Shown here: positions 1 to 6,552 of the stretch, piece by piece
How the letters are laid out: every line of letters starts with the position of its first letter
Position numbering within the stretch: the stretch's first letter is position 1
Assembly (NCBI GenBank): GCA_964605095.1
Contig: CAZSBS010000097.1
Span: 1-16,165, forward strand
DNA: 16,165 nt
DNA from: JAUWQU01 sp964605095
GTDB lineage: Bacteria; Planctomycetota; Phycisphaerae; SM23-33
Direction: 5' to 3'
Position numbers and translations under genes: made by a program
The notes under the pieces: model-generated
What the model was told of the DNA's origin: nothing
Seen by the model: the letters and a program-made list of their open reading frames with translations, nothing else
Databases searched by the model: none

Positions 1-47
1 AAAACAGCGGAAGTTCCGCGCATAGGGTTGACAGGTCAATCCATATC

Positions 48-329
48 AGCCACGGCCGAAGCTTCGCGCAGGCCGTGGACGCAGGTGCGGTTGTTTGGAG
101 CCCCCAGGGCGATTGACGCCTTCAGTACCAGATGTGCGCCGGGCCGAATTGCACCTGGTGACGCTCAAGGAATTCGATAAACTCCTCCTGGAAGCCGCGG
201 CGGGTATGGTGTTCGGCCAAGTGTGTCCCACCTGATGGTCCTTACCTTTGCCGAGACTTTCAGTCGCCCTGGGGGCTCCCAACGACGGCGCCCATATTCC
301 ACGGCCTGCGCAAAGCTCCGGCCGTGGCT
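48..329. repeat. Long inverted-repeat element 1 (REP/MITE-like) with hairpin arms
   Basis: Two arms of about 65 bp lie in opposite orientation. The left arm holds CCACGGCC (50-57) and GGCCGTGG (71-78) around a 13-nt loop. The right arm holds the same stem at 299-306 and 320-327, and the two 29-nt hairpins match at 27 of 29 positions after reverse complementing. Inside these, GGAGCCCCCAGGGCGA (97-112) has a perfect 16-bp inverted copy at 264-279. The two blocks lie 18 and 19 nt apart in the two arms, so the arms are collinear. The interior carries a decayed transposase-like tail on the minus strand. The arrangement suits a REP or MITE-type element mobilised by a REP-associated transposase; the family assignment is inference. 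Confidence 0.75.
122..240 (-). pseudogene. C-terminal remnant of a transposase-like protein (possibly IS200/REP-associated Y1 type)
   Basis: Read on the minus strand, this stretch encodes about 39 residues ending in a TGA at 122-124. It contains HTRRGFQEEFIEFL followed by ERHQVQFGPAHIW. The pattern of basic residues, EEFIEFL, RH, then a terminal hydrophobic-W motif resembles the C-terminus I recall for IS200-like (Y1 HUH) transposases of planctomycetes. No HUH or catalytic tyrosine region is present upstream, and the frame cannot be followed past the repeat arm, so this is a tail fragment. It lies between the two arms of the inverted-repeat element, which fits a relic of a REP-associated transposase. 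The family call rests on memory of the tail motif only. Confidence 0.4.
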
Positions 330-339
330 ATCGCGAAAC

Positions 340-381
340 GTCCCTGCGGGACTAAGAATTGCCGCCGCAAAGAGTTGCGGC
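340..381. repeat. Two small perfect hairpins next to element 1
   Basis: GTCCC-TGC-GGGAC occupies 340-352 and GCCGCAA-AGAG-TTGCGGC occupies 364-381. They follow element 1 directly and extend the hairpin mosaic. The rest of 382-605 is GC-rich and contains no gene I can support; GGCCCC/GGGGCC pairing near 619-635 may form another stem. Confidence 0.6.
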
Positions 382-668
382 TTGCCAGAAAGAATCATCA
401 CACACCGACACGACTTCAGACACGCCACGCCCCACGGCTTGCGCCGGGCGGTGCTGCGATTCGCCGGGGGTCCCTGGGGAAGGCGGCTGACGCGTGCCAA
501 GGGGTCCAGGCCGCGTCGGGCCGGTTTGGACGTTGCCCCCGTCCCCGACGGCCCAACGCGGCTGGCCATCGCTGGCCGCGTCCTGGGACGTTGCCAGCGG
601 CCTGACCCGACCCTGAGCGGCCCCGACCGGGGGCCGATCTGGAGAGTGCCTGCGTTTCCAAGCTGGAT

Positions 669-1079
669 GTGGATCCCTCGCAGGTCCGGTCGGTGATCGC
701 CGAGGCCCGCAAGCGGCTCACCCTGGCGGCTGAGTACAACCGCGATGAGCTTCTTGGCACGGCCCTGACCCGGCTGAACGACCTCTACAGCCGGTGCATC
801 CGCACGGCAGGCGAAGGCAGCGGCCCCAACCTGGCCAAGGCCCTCGATGTCCAGCGGGAGATCAACAGGCTGACCGGCCTGTACCGTCAGCCGAGCCTGG
901 CCGGCATGGACTCCGGCAGCACCGAGTCCGGCGAAGAACTGGCGGCCGTGGGAGAGCATCTGTTCCCCCTGTGCCTGGCCGGCGAGAATTACCCCCTCCG
1001 CGAACACGCCCGCCTGGCCGCCCAGCGGATTGTGGAGCTTGAATCCCTTAATCACCCAGACGGAAGGAGCAACCAATGA
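669..1079 (+). CDS. Helical phage-type protein, possibly terminase-small-subunit-like; probably missing its N-terminus
   Basis: The product is a 136-residue, strongly helical protein with no recognised catalytic motif. It contains RDELLGTALTRLNDLY, then a stretch ending KALDVQREINRLTGLY, and near the end NYPLREHARLAAQRI. This helix layout resembles small terminase-type or HTH-like phage proteins found in planctomycete genomes; the assignment is tentative. The only standard start is GTG at 669, which lacks a nearby Shine-Dalgarno sequence. The frame stays open back to 606, just after a TGA at 603-605, and its residues there (GADLESACVSKLDVD) look like coding sequence for another helix. The true N-terminus may therefore have been lost or interrupted by the upstream repeat mosaic. 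The stop codon overlaps the next start in ATGA, so the two genes are probably co-translated. Confidence 0.55.
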   Translation: MDPSQVRSVIAEARKRLTLAAEYNRDELLGTALTRLNDLYSRCIRTAGEGSGPNLAKALDVQREINRLTGLYRQPSLAGMDSGSTESGEELAAVGEHLFPLCLAGENYPLREHARLAAQRIVELESLNHPDGRSNQ

Positions 1080-1549
1080 CCATCTACACCCTCGGTTACA
1101 GCGGCTGGAAGATCGATGACATACGGGCCACGATGGACCGCCTGGACGCGGTCCTGGTCGATGTCCGCATGGTCCCACGGTCCCGCGTTCCACAGTGGAG
1201 CTGCTACTCGCTCAGCCGCGAGTTCGGCCATCGCTACGCATGGGTTCGCGAGCTTGGGAATGAGAACTACAAGGGCACGTTCGAGCAGATCCAGATCGCC
1301 AACTTCCCGGCCGGCGAGAAACGCCTCCGCGAGCTGCTTGCCCTGAGCAACGTCGAGGGGCTTGCCCTGAGCCCAGCCGAAGGGGCCTCTGGCAGCAAGG
1401 CCATCATCCTGCTGTGCGGGTGCAAGGATGTGACCCAGTGCCATCGGAAGCTGCTGGCCGAAAGGCTGGCGGAAGCATGGTCGGCCGATGTGGTCCATCT
1501 CACCCCGCCGGCCAAGCAGGAGTCGCCCGGCCAGGCGAGGCTGTGCTGA
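1076..1549 (+). CDS. DUF488 family protein
   Basis: This 157-residue protein shows the full DUF488 signature: an N-terminal YTLGYSGW, then LVDVRMVPRSRVPQW (residues about 27-41), and a C-terminal LLCGCKDVTQCHRKLL (about 113-128) with the conserved Cys and Cys-His-Arg. The biochemical role of the family is not settled; members are small cytosolic proteins often found in accessory or mobile DNA. The ATG at 1076 has a strong Shine-Dalgarno sequence, AAGGAG at 1064-1069, with 6 nt spacing. It overlaps the stop of the upstream gene by 4 nt, which indicates coupled translation. Between the core motifs and the CHR motif lies a short insertion around ALSNVEGLALSPAEGASGSK. The gene ends 21 nt before the convergent HAF-repeat gene. 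Family membership is secure; function is unknown. Confidence 0.88.
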   Translation: MTIYTLGYSGWKIDDIRATMDRLDAVLVDVRMVPRSRVPQWSCYSLSREFGHRYAWVRELGNENYKGTFEQIQIANFPAGEKRLRELLALSNVEGLALSPAEGASGSKAIILLCGCKDVTQCHRKLLAERLAEAWSADVVHLTPPAKQESPGQARLC

Positions 1550-1570
1550 CAGCCGATGATCGGGGCCGAC

Positions 1571-2644
1571 CTACCGCCGCCGCCTCATCATCGCCAGCCC
1601 ACCCAGGGCCAGCAGGGACAGCGTGGCGGGCTCGGGGGTGAGTAGGTAAGCGTGCGTCTCACCGTTCTGGAACGTGCCCGTCCCTACGATCCACCCGGCT
1701 TCATTCACGCCGAAGGCGGACACCAGTGTCCAGCCCGAACCTACAGGAAGAAGGCTGTTCAGGTCGATGATCTCCCCGTCTCTCCAAAGACAGGCGCGAC
1801 GAACCCCGCCGGCGTCCTTCGCCTGACCGACGACCCAGCCCAAGTCGTTGATGCCCTCAGCGACGCTGTAGTCCCCTCCAAGGGTTCCCAGGTCGGTAGC
1901 AGACCACCCAGAGCCATCCTTCTCCCAAAGACACGCGCGATACTCCTCTGTGCTCGTGAATGCGTACCCAGTGACCTGGCCAGGTGCATTGATCCCCAGC
2001 GCTATGCTTGTGCTCCCCCCCAGAGTGCCCAGGTCGGTAATCGCACTCCCATCCCACACACACGCATGAACCGGATCCAAGTCGGTTGTGCGCGAGTACC
2101 CCACGACATGCCCAGCGTCGTTGATGGCATAGGCGTTGCTGCTGCTCCCCCCCAACGTACCAAGGTCGGCGATTCCCATCCCATCCCATATCGTGGCATG
2201 GGTATGCCCGCTACTGTCAACAACAGCGAGGCCAACAACACGTCCTCTCCCGTCGATACCGTATGCGTTGCTGTAGTTCCCCGCAGGGGGCTCGAAAGAA
2301 CGCAGTTCAGTCATTGTGCCACCCTCCCAGACGAAGGCATGAACGGAGCCTGCCGCGAAGGAGTAGCCCACAACTTGCCCCGTTGCGTTAATGTCTTCCG
2401 CATAGGTGTTCCCGCCAAGCGTGCCTAGGTCAGTCATGCTGCCGGAATCCCAGAGCATCCCGTGGAAACGACCATCGGCGAGTTCGGAGTACCCCGCTAC
2501 CTGCCCGAGATTGTTGATCGCCACCGCCCACGTTCTCGTCGCGCCAACGGGGCTAAGGTCAGTTATCGTGTACGGGCCTTCCGCTATTACCGCCCCGGCT
2601 GCAAGAAGCACTACCGCCATCGCCCCAAGAACTCTAGCCTTCAT
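1571..2644 (-). CDS. Exported HAF-repeat protein with PEP-CTERM anchor
   Basis: This 357-residue protein begins with a signal peptide (MKARVLGAMAVVLLAAG, cleavage likely after AVIA). It continues as about seven repeats of roughly 40-48 residues with the pattern TDLGTLGG, then an IN..GQVVGYS element, then H.ACLW or AFVW, which is the extracellular HAF-repeat signature. It ends with PEPATLSLLALGG and an arginine run, a PEP-CTERM sorting signal that directs export, probable exosortase processing and surface attachment. Seven repeats of this size would suit a seven-bladed beta-propeller, which is inference. The ATG at 2642-2644 is preceded by AAAGGG. The gene lies 35 nt downstream of the formylglycine-enzyme-fold gene and is probably in the same operon. 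The repeats also create long antisense open frames that I consider spurious. Confidence 0.9.
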   Translation of the reverse strand: MKARVLGAMAVVLLAAGAVIAEGPYTITDLSPVGATRTWAVAINNLGQVAGYSELADGRFHGMLWDSGSMTDLGTLGGNTYAEDINATGQVVGYSFAAGSVHAFVWEGGTMTELRSFEPPAGNYSNAYGIDGRGRVVGLAVVDSSGHTHATIWDGMGIADLGTLGGSSSNAYAINDAGHVVGYSRTTDLDPVHACVWDGSAITDLGTLGGSTSIALGINAPGQVTGYAFTSTEEYRACLWEKDGSGWSATDLGTLGGDYSVAEGINDLGWVVGQAKDAGGVRRACLWRDGEIIDLNSLLPVGSGWTLVSAFGVNEAGWIVGTGTFQNGETHAYLLTPEPATLSLLALGGLAMMRRRR

Positions 2645-2679
2645 CGTACTGCCCTTTCCAAAGAGTGCCGACTGGTGAT
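2645..2679 (-). promoter_or_regulatory. Intergenic leader of the HAF gene, near-copy of the leader of the preceding gene
   Basis: Read on the minus strand, this 35-nt gap contains TCGGCACT, a short T/G run, then AAAGGGCAGTACG directly before the ATG. The leader of the upstream gene (about 3787-3812) carries the same blocks in the same order. The identity runs through the start codon into the fourth codon. AAAGGG is the probable ribosome binding site in both. Confidence 0.6.
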
Positions 2680-3786
2680 CTATTTCCTTCGCCTGCGAAC
2701 CACGGCTAACCCACCCAGCGCCAGCATCGCCAACGTGGCTGGCTCGGGGACTTCGACGACGCGAAAACCGAGTATGTCGTCCTCGGAGGCCGGGTAGAGG
2801 TAGCCGTTACCATACTGCCGCTTCGCCGCGCCCAGGTCGGGCCAGTGGTTGCCCCACGACCCGCCCCGCGTGGCGCGCGCGGGAGAGATGGAGTCAGGAA
2901 CGGAGGAAATGATCGCCTCGTTCCACTCAGAGACATTTCCGCCTTGGTCGAACGTGCCGTACGGGCTTTCCGAGTTCTCGAACTCGCCGACCTGTGTGCA
3001 GATCCCAACCCCTATGGTGTATCCACCCTGGTAGAAGTTAGCGTTGTTACCCGGGTCTGTGGTGTCAAGAATATTGCTGGGCGTGTCGTCGCTGCCCGTG
3101 GGGTAGTCGAAGTAGTTCCCCGTCACGCCGTCATTCTTGTGAAACGCGGCCTTGTACCACTCGTCCTCGCTGGGGATGAAGTAGTACTTCTTGTCTTGCA
3201 CCCTGTTCGCTTCTGCAATTCGCGCCACGGCCAGAAGGCCAGCGTTGTCTGTCGCACCTTTGAGGCAATAGGAGCCGTCCTCGGTAGTCGAGGCGTCCTG
3301 GTCGCCCGTCGGCTGCCCATTAGTCAGCCAGTTGGCGAATCGAGCCGCATCTCCCCACGAGACCTGGTTCACCGGCCGGTTGGCGTAGTCGCTGGGCACG
3401 CTGTACGTGTAACTGCCCGGGCTACCGCCGCGCTCGATATTGCACCACCCGTAGAATGGCGTGGGGGGCACCATGGAAGTGCTGTAGAGTTCGTAGGTGT
3501 CAGTCTTGGCCACGGCGTTGAGGAACGACGTGTACTGGCCGGCGGTCACCTCGAACTTGCCGATGCGGTACTCGTACCCCACCGCCCCGCAGATACGGTC
3601 AGGACCATATCCGCCGACGCCAACTCCCGAAAGTTCCCCGACATTCCACGCATTGCCCACTGTGGCCCATAGGGCCGGGTCGTTCCAGTTATTCCAGTTC
3701 GTAGGCCAAGGGGCGTGTGTCTGTCCCATTGCCGCCCCGCCCGCCAGAATCACCGCCACCATCGCCCCGATCATCTTCGCCTTCAT
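2680..3786 (-). CDS. Exported SUMF1/formylglycine-generating-enzyme-fold protein with PEP-CTERM anchor
   Basis: This protein of about 368 residues starts with a signal peptide (MKAKMIGAMVAVILAGGAAMG). A formylglycine-generating-enzyme (FGE-sulfatase) fold follows: YRIGKFEVTAGQYTSFLNAV, RPVNQVSWGDAARFANWL, KYYFIPSEDEWYKAAF, FDQGGNVSEWNEA, and RATRGGSWGN with a closing ILGFRV. It ends in PEPATLAMLALGG and an arginine run, the PEP-CTERM signal. The segment between RGGSW and GFRV contains no cysteine, so the copper-binding cysteine pair of true FGE enzymes appears absent. A structural or ligand-binding role is more likely than sulfatase activation. I chose the ATG at 3784-3786 over an in-frame start 48 nt upstream because it opens directly into the signal peptide and follows AAAGGG. 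It is the first gene of the operon with the HAF protein. Confidence 0.88.
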   Translation of the reverse strand: MKAKMIGAMVAVILAGGAAMGQTHAPWPTNWNNWNDPALWATVGNAWNVGELSGVGVGGYGPDRICGAVGYEYRIGKFEVTAGQYTSFLNAVAKTDTYELYSTSMVPPTPFYGWCNIERGGSPGSYTYSVPSDYANRPVNQVSWGDAARFANWLTNGQPTGDQDASTTEDGSYCLKGATDNAGLLAVARIAEANRVQDKKYYFIPSEDEWYKAAFHKNDGVTGNYFDYPTGSDDTPSNILDTTDPGNNANFYQGGYTIGVGICTQVGEFENSESPYGTFDQGGNVSEWNEAIISSVPDSISPARATRGGSWGNHWPDLGAAKRQYGNGYLYPASEDDILGFRVVEVPEPATLAMLALGGLAVVRRRRK

Positions 3787-3832
3787 CGTACTGCCCTTTC
3801 TCAAAAGTGCCGACAGACCATCACCACTGAGC

Positions 3833-3876
3833 ACGTTGAGCGGTACAGACCTCCAAAGGCGGTAACGTTGAGCGGT
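3833..3876. repeat. Pair of 12-bp direct repeats in the leader of the PEP-CTERM operon
   Basis: ACGTTGAGCGGT occurs exactly at 3833-3844 and again at 3865-3876, a 32-bp period close to three helical turns. Both copies lie between the predicted transcription start (about 3891) and the start codon, so they could be operator half-sites or RNA elements. Confidence 0.65.
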
Positions 3877-3897
3877 GCCTTTCCCGTTGCAGGCTGC

Positions 3898-3925
3898 ATT
3901 GTACCACGTCGGGCTGGGGCGTCAA
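3898..3925 (-). promoter_or_regulatory. Sigma70-type promoter for the PEP-CTERM operon
   Basis: On the minus strand, TTGACG (3920-3925) is followed after 16 nt by TACAAT (3898-3903). Each hexamer differs from consensus at one position. Transcription would start near 3891, giving a leader of about 105 nt before the first gene of the operon. Confidence 0.65.
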
Positions 3926-3929
3926 GGTC

Positions 3930-4150
3930 AGAATCCGCCCCATGTTAGGGCCTGGCCAAGCTCAGCCAAGATGCCGATGAGCACGTCGAGACGCAGTCCG
4001 AGAAAAACCACTTGACAGTCCCGGATAATAAAGTCGTACCCGCGCCGCGGGTGTGTTGCGCACGCCCGCCCACCAGGCGGGAGGATGTGGTTCGCTACCA
4101 CAGCGGCGCTTTTTGGCAAGCGGCAAGCTACAGAGCAAGGGCACGGCAGC
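3930..4150. other. Noncoding stretch with small hairpins
   Basis: I see no supportable gene here. There is an imperfect palindrome ACCCGCG-C-CGCGGGT (4038-4052) and a hairpin CCCGCC-CACCA-GGCGGG (4065-4081). A TTGACA at 4012-4017 has no convincing -10 partner at normal spacing. The minus strand can be read as a short frame ending near 3928, but it has no recognised family or start signal. Confidence 0.4.
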
Positions 4151-4340
4151 ATGTTCATCGGGTCAATCAATCGCTACATGCGGGCAGTCCTGGAGACAGC
4201 CGCCCAAGGCTGGCGCGGGCGGCCCGTCTACGTCGCGTGCAGCGGCAACTTTACCGTGGAGCGGATTCTCGCGCGGTGCGGCGTCGGGGCGATCCACTCC
4301 AACGATGTGTCGATCTACTCATGCGCATTAGGCTGGCGCT
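4151..4340 (+). pseudogene. N-terminal fragment of a phage-type adenine-methyltransferase-like gene
   Basis: From the ATG at 4151 the frame encodes MFIGSINRYMRAVLETA, then RPVYVACSGNFTVERIL, then GAIHSNDVSIYSCALG. CSGNFT resembles a SAM-binding motif I and SNDVS a following acidic strand. The combination matches phage-borne proteins I recall being annotated as putative antirestriction adenine methyltransferases. Similarity stops after about 62 residues, where full-length relatives continue for several hundred. The DNA then becomes low-quality coding sequence up to the promoter of the next gene. The frame has no stop before the RicT-like gene, so it appears as one long open frame, but the downstream gene has its own promoter and ribosome binding site. 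I read this as a truncated relic of a phage island. Confidence 0.55.
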
Positions 4341-4462
4341 TTGCTTCGCGGAACGCTTCGCAACCGAGCTCGCTACGGGGTCGCGAACAATTCTTACGCA
4401 AGGGGCATCGTCGTCCAGGAACCCCTTCTGCCCCCCTGACTGCAACCAAACGAAAAACAGCC

Positions 4463-4491
4463 TTCACCCGCAACCTGACTTGCGGTATAAT
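4463..4491 (+). promoter_or_regulatory. Sigma70-type promoter upstream of the RicT-like gene
   Basis: TTCACC (4463-4468) is followed after 17 nt by a perfect TATAAT (4486-4491). Transcription would start near 4498 and give a leader of about 170 nt. It supports placing the gene start well downstream of the methyltransferase fragment. Confidence 0.6.
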
Positions 4492-4497
4492 CTTCTT

Positions 4498-4669
4498 GTG
4501 GTTGCTGCCGCCTGCACCATGCGGGTGTGGCCACGAACCAGCCTGGGTCCGGCAAGTCCGGCCTGGGCGGGCAAGCCCTCTGGGCGTTTGGACCCCGGTG
4601 ACGGGCCGGGAACTGAAAAACCATTCAATCCGCGGGCCGCCGCGGCAAAATGTGGATTGGAGTTCGAGG
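4498..4669 (+). other. Long GC-rich 5' leader of the RicT-like gene, possibly structured
   Basis: This stretch has no recognised RNA family. GGGTCC (4545-4550) can pair with GGACCC (4590-4595), extended by two outer C-G pairs after one mismatch. The enclosed segment holds further G/C-rich stems. The Shine-Dalgarno sequence GGAG (4659-4662) lies 7 nt before the ATG. I checked by eye for SRP RNA, RNase P and common riboswitch cores and saw none. Confidence 0.3.
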
Positions 4670-6511
4670 ATGTCGCAAGCGACCCCTCCCGAGGGCACTG
4701 CGCCCGATACCCAGCCTCTTGACCAGAACGCCCCGTTAGACGCCGTTGCCGCGCAACTGCCGGCTGATAACGGTGTTGAAGACCCCGCCTCGCCGGCCAA
4801 CCAGGCTGACACCGACGCCGACGCCTCCGCGGAAACCGATGCCGGCGGCAGCGAGACAGGCCAAATCGAGGCCGACGAAGATCAAACGGTCCTTGTCGAT
4901 GAGACCTTCGCTCCGGCTGATGCGCACGCCTCGGCGGCGGACGTCCAGCCCGAGCCCGACGCCCAGGCCGAGAAGGACGGCCAAGGCTCCGCCCCAGCCG
5001 ACCGGTCGCGCCCGCCCAGGCCGACCGCGGTCGTGCGATACGGCGCGATGCTAAGCATCGGCGAGTTCAAGCACAACTCCGAAACCCCTATTCCACGAGG
5101 CACCAAGGTCGTCATCCGCTCCGAACGCGGCGTCGAGCTAGGCGAGGTCGTGGCGCCTGTCTGCGCCGAGTGCGACCGCTTCCACCTGACAAGCGACAAG
5201 CTCAAGCAGTTCATCCGCGACAACGGGCCGGACTACCCCTTCCGCCGCGACGGGCGCATCCTGCGCCTGGCGAACCCGCAGGACGTGATCGACTACCGGC
5301 ACCTCGAACAGTCCGCCAGGGAGGCCGCCAAGTACTGCCGCCAGATAATCCGCGATCAAAACCTGGACATGAGGCTCGTCGCCGTCGAGCACCTGCTGGG
5401 CGGCGAGAGGCTCGTGTTCTTCTTCGCCGCCGAGCACCGCGTGGACTTCCGCGACCTTGTGCGCCTGCTGGCTTCGCAGTACCGCACGCGGATCGAGATG
5501 CAGCAAGTCGGCGCGCGCGACGATGCCAGGCTGGTAGCCGACTACGAACGCTGCGGCCAGCGGTGCTGCTGCCAGAGCTTCCTGAAGGATCTGCGCCCCG
5601 TGTCGATGCGAATGGCCAAGACTCAGAAGGCCACGCTGGACCCGTCCAAGATATCCGGCCGGTGCGGCCGGCTTATGTGCTGCCTGCGCTACGAGGACGC
5701 CACATACGAGCTGTTGCGCAAGCAACTGCCCCACAAGAACACGTATGTTCGCACCGCCGACGGAGCAGTTGGGCGCGTGGTGGACGCGCAGATCATCACG
5801 CAGCTTGTGAAGATCCAGTTGGCGGACTTCACTTTACAGGCCGTGGCGATCGAGGATCTCGTCGAGCGGAACCTCGATGCCCCGCCGAAATCCGACGCCC
5901 CCGCCCCACTGCGGCCCCGCCGGCCCGATAGGCCTATACTTCGCAAACGCGAGCGCCTCGGCGCGGCCGCCGAAGCCGAAGTCGAGGCCCGCCGCGAGCA
6001 GGCGATGGGCGATTCCGGCGAGGACCTCGTGGCCGTGGGCGCCGGCACCGACGATGACGCCCCCGACGACGCCACGGACCTTGACGGCGCGGACTTGCGC
6101 CAAGCGGCAGCCCTCGACAAGGCGGATCAAACCCGACAGCCCGCCGGTGCGGCGGCGCCCGGCGGGAATCAACCCGCCCCCGCCGGCCCGGGGGCCGGCA
6201 AGAAACGACGACGGCGACGACGCAAGAAAGGCCCCCAGGCCCCCGCCGCCCAGACGCCGGGAACACCCCAGGCCACCAACGACACCCGCAACCGCGGCAA
6301 TCAAAGCGGCGACAGCCACGGCGGACAGCGCCAAGATGGCGACCGCGGTGGCAACGCCCCGGCTGAATCAACCACCGGATCTACCGGCCAGCCGGGCGCC
6401 GGCACTGCCCGCCAGGGAGGGGACCGCAAATCCCGCCGGCGACGCCGACGAGGCGGCCACAGGGGCCCCGGAAATCAGAACCGCCCCACCGGCGCCCCGC
6501 CGCCGGCGTAA
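4670..6511 (+). CDS. PSP1/RicT (YaaT)-like protein with acidic N-terminal and arginine-rich C-terminal extensions
   Basis: This protein of 613 residues has three parts. Residues 1-115 are acidic and low complexity. Residues about 119-405 are a PSP1/RicT domain, with VVRYGAMLSIGEF, PRGTKVVIRSERGVELGEV, a cysteine cluster at C295, C299, C300 and C301 followed by QSFLKDLRPVSMRMAK, and ISGRCGRLMCCLRYE with C332, C337 and C338. The remaining 200 residues are disordered and carry two basic clusters, KKRRRRRRKKG (about 510-520) and KSRRRRRRGGHRG (about 587-599). RicT of Bacillus works with RicA and RicF, binds iron-sulfur clusters and promotes RNase Y-dependent RNA maturation; its cysteines are conserved here. 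The basic tail suggests RNA contact, which is inference. I chose the ATG at 4670 because of GGAG 7 nt upstream and the promoter at 4463-4491. It lies 41 nt before cdsA on the same strand. Confidence 0.88.
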   Translation: MSQATPPEGTAPDTQPLDQNAPLDAVAAQLPADNGVEDPASPANQADTDADASAETDAGGSETGQIEADEDQTVLVDETFAPADAHASAADVQPEPDAQAEKDGQGSAPADRSRPPRPTAVVRYGAMLSIGEFKHNSETPIPRGTKVVIRSERGVELGEVVAPVCAECDRFHLTSDKLKQFIRDNGPDYPFRRDGRILRLANPQDVIDYRHLEQSAREAAKYCRQIIRDQNLDMRLVAVEHLLGGERLVFFFAAEHRVDFRDLVRLLASQYRTRIEMQQVGARDDARLVADYERCGQRCCCQSFLKDLRPVSMRMAKTQKATLDPSKISGRCGRLMCCLRYEDATYELLRKQLPHKNTYVRTADGAVGRVVDAQIITQLVKIQLADFTLQAVAIEDLVERNLDAPPKSDAPAPLRPRRPDRPILRKRERLGAAAEAEVEARREQAMGDSGEDLVAVGAGTDDDAPDDATDLDGADLRQAAALDKADQTRQPAGAAAPGGNQPAPAGPGAGKKRRRRRRKKGPQAPAAQTPGTPQATNDTRNRGNQSGDSHGGQRQDGDRGGNAPAESTTGSTGQPGAGTARQGGDRKSRRRRRRGGHRGPGNQNRPTGAPPPA

Positions 6512-6552
6512 GGGCTCTGGCATTTCGCCGGCCTTGCGGGCATCATACTTCC

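Noticed and set aside
165..1193. Long open frame of 342 codons on the minus strand
   Set aside because: It runs antisense through two better-supported genes, has no domain, and is the kind of stop-free shadow frame expected in GC-rich DNA. Its end does overlap the transposase-tail region, in another frame.
1652..2428. 258-codon plus-strand frame antisense to the HAF gene
   Set aside because: It mirrors the HAF repeats; its apparent repeats are produced by the real gene on the minus strand.
3928..4035. Minus-strand reading frame containing RGYDFIIRDCQVVFLG
   Set aside because: Looks protein-like in places but has no start signal and no recognised family; too short to support.
4012..4040. Possible promoter with TTGACA at 4012-4017
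   Set aside because: No -10-like hexamer at 16-18 nt; the nearby TAATAA is only 8-9 nt away.
4498..4669. SRP RNA, RNase P RNA or a known riboswitch in the leader
   Set aside because: None of the conserved cores is present; only general G/C-rich pairing can be shown.
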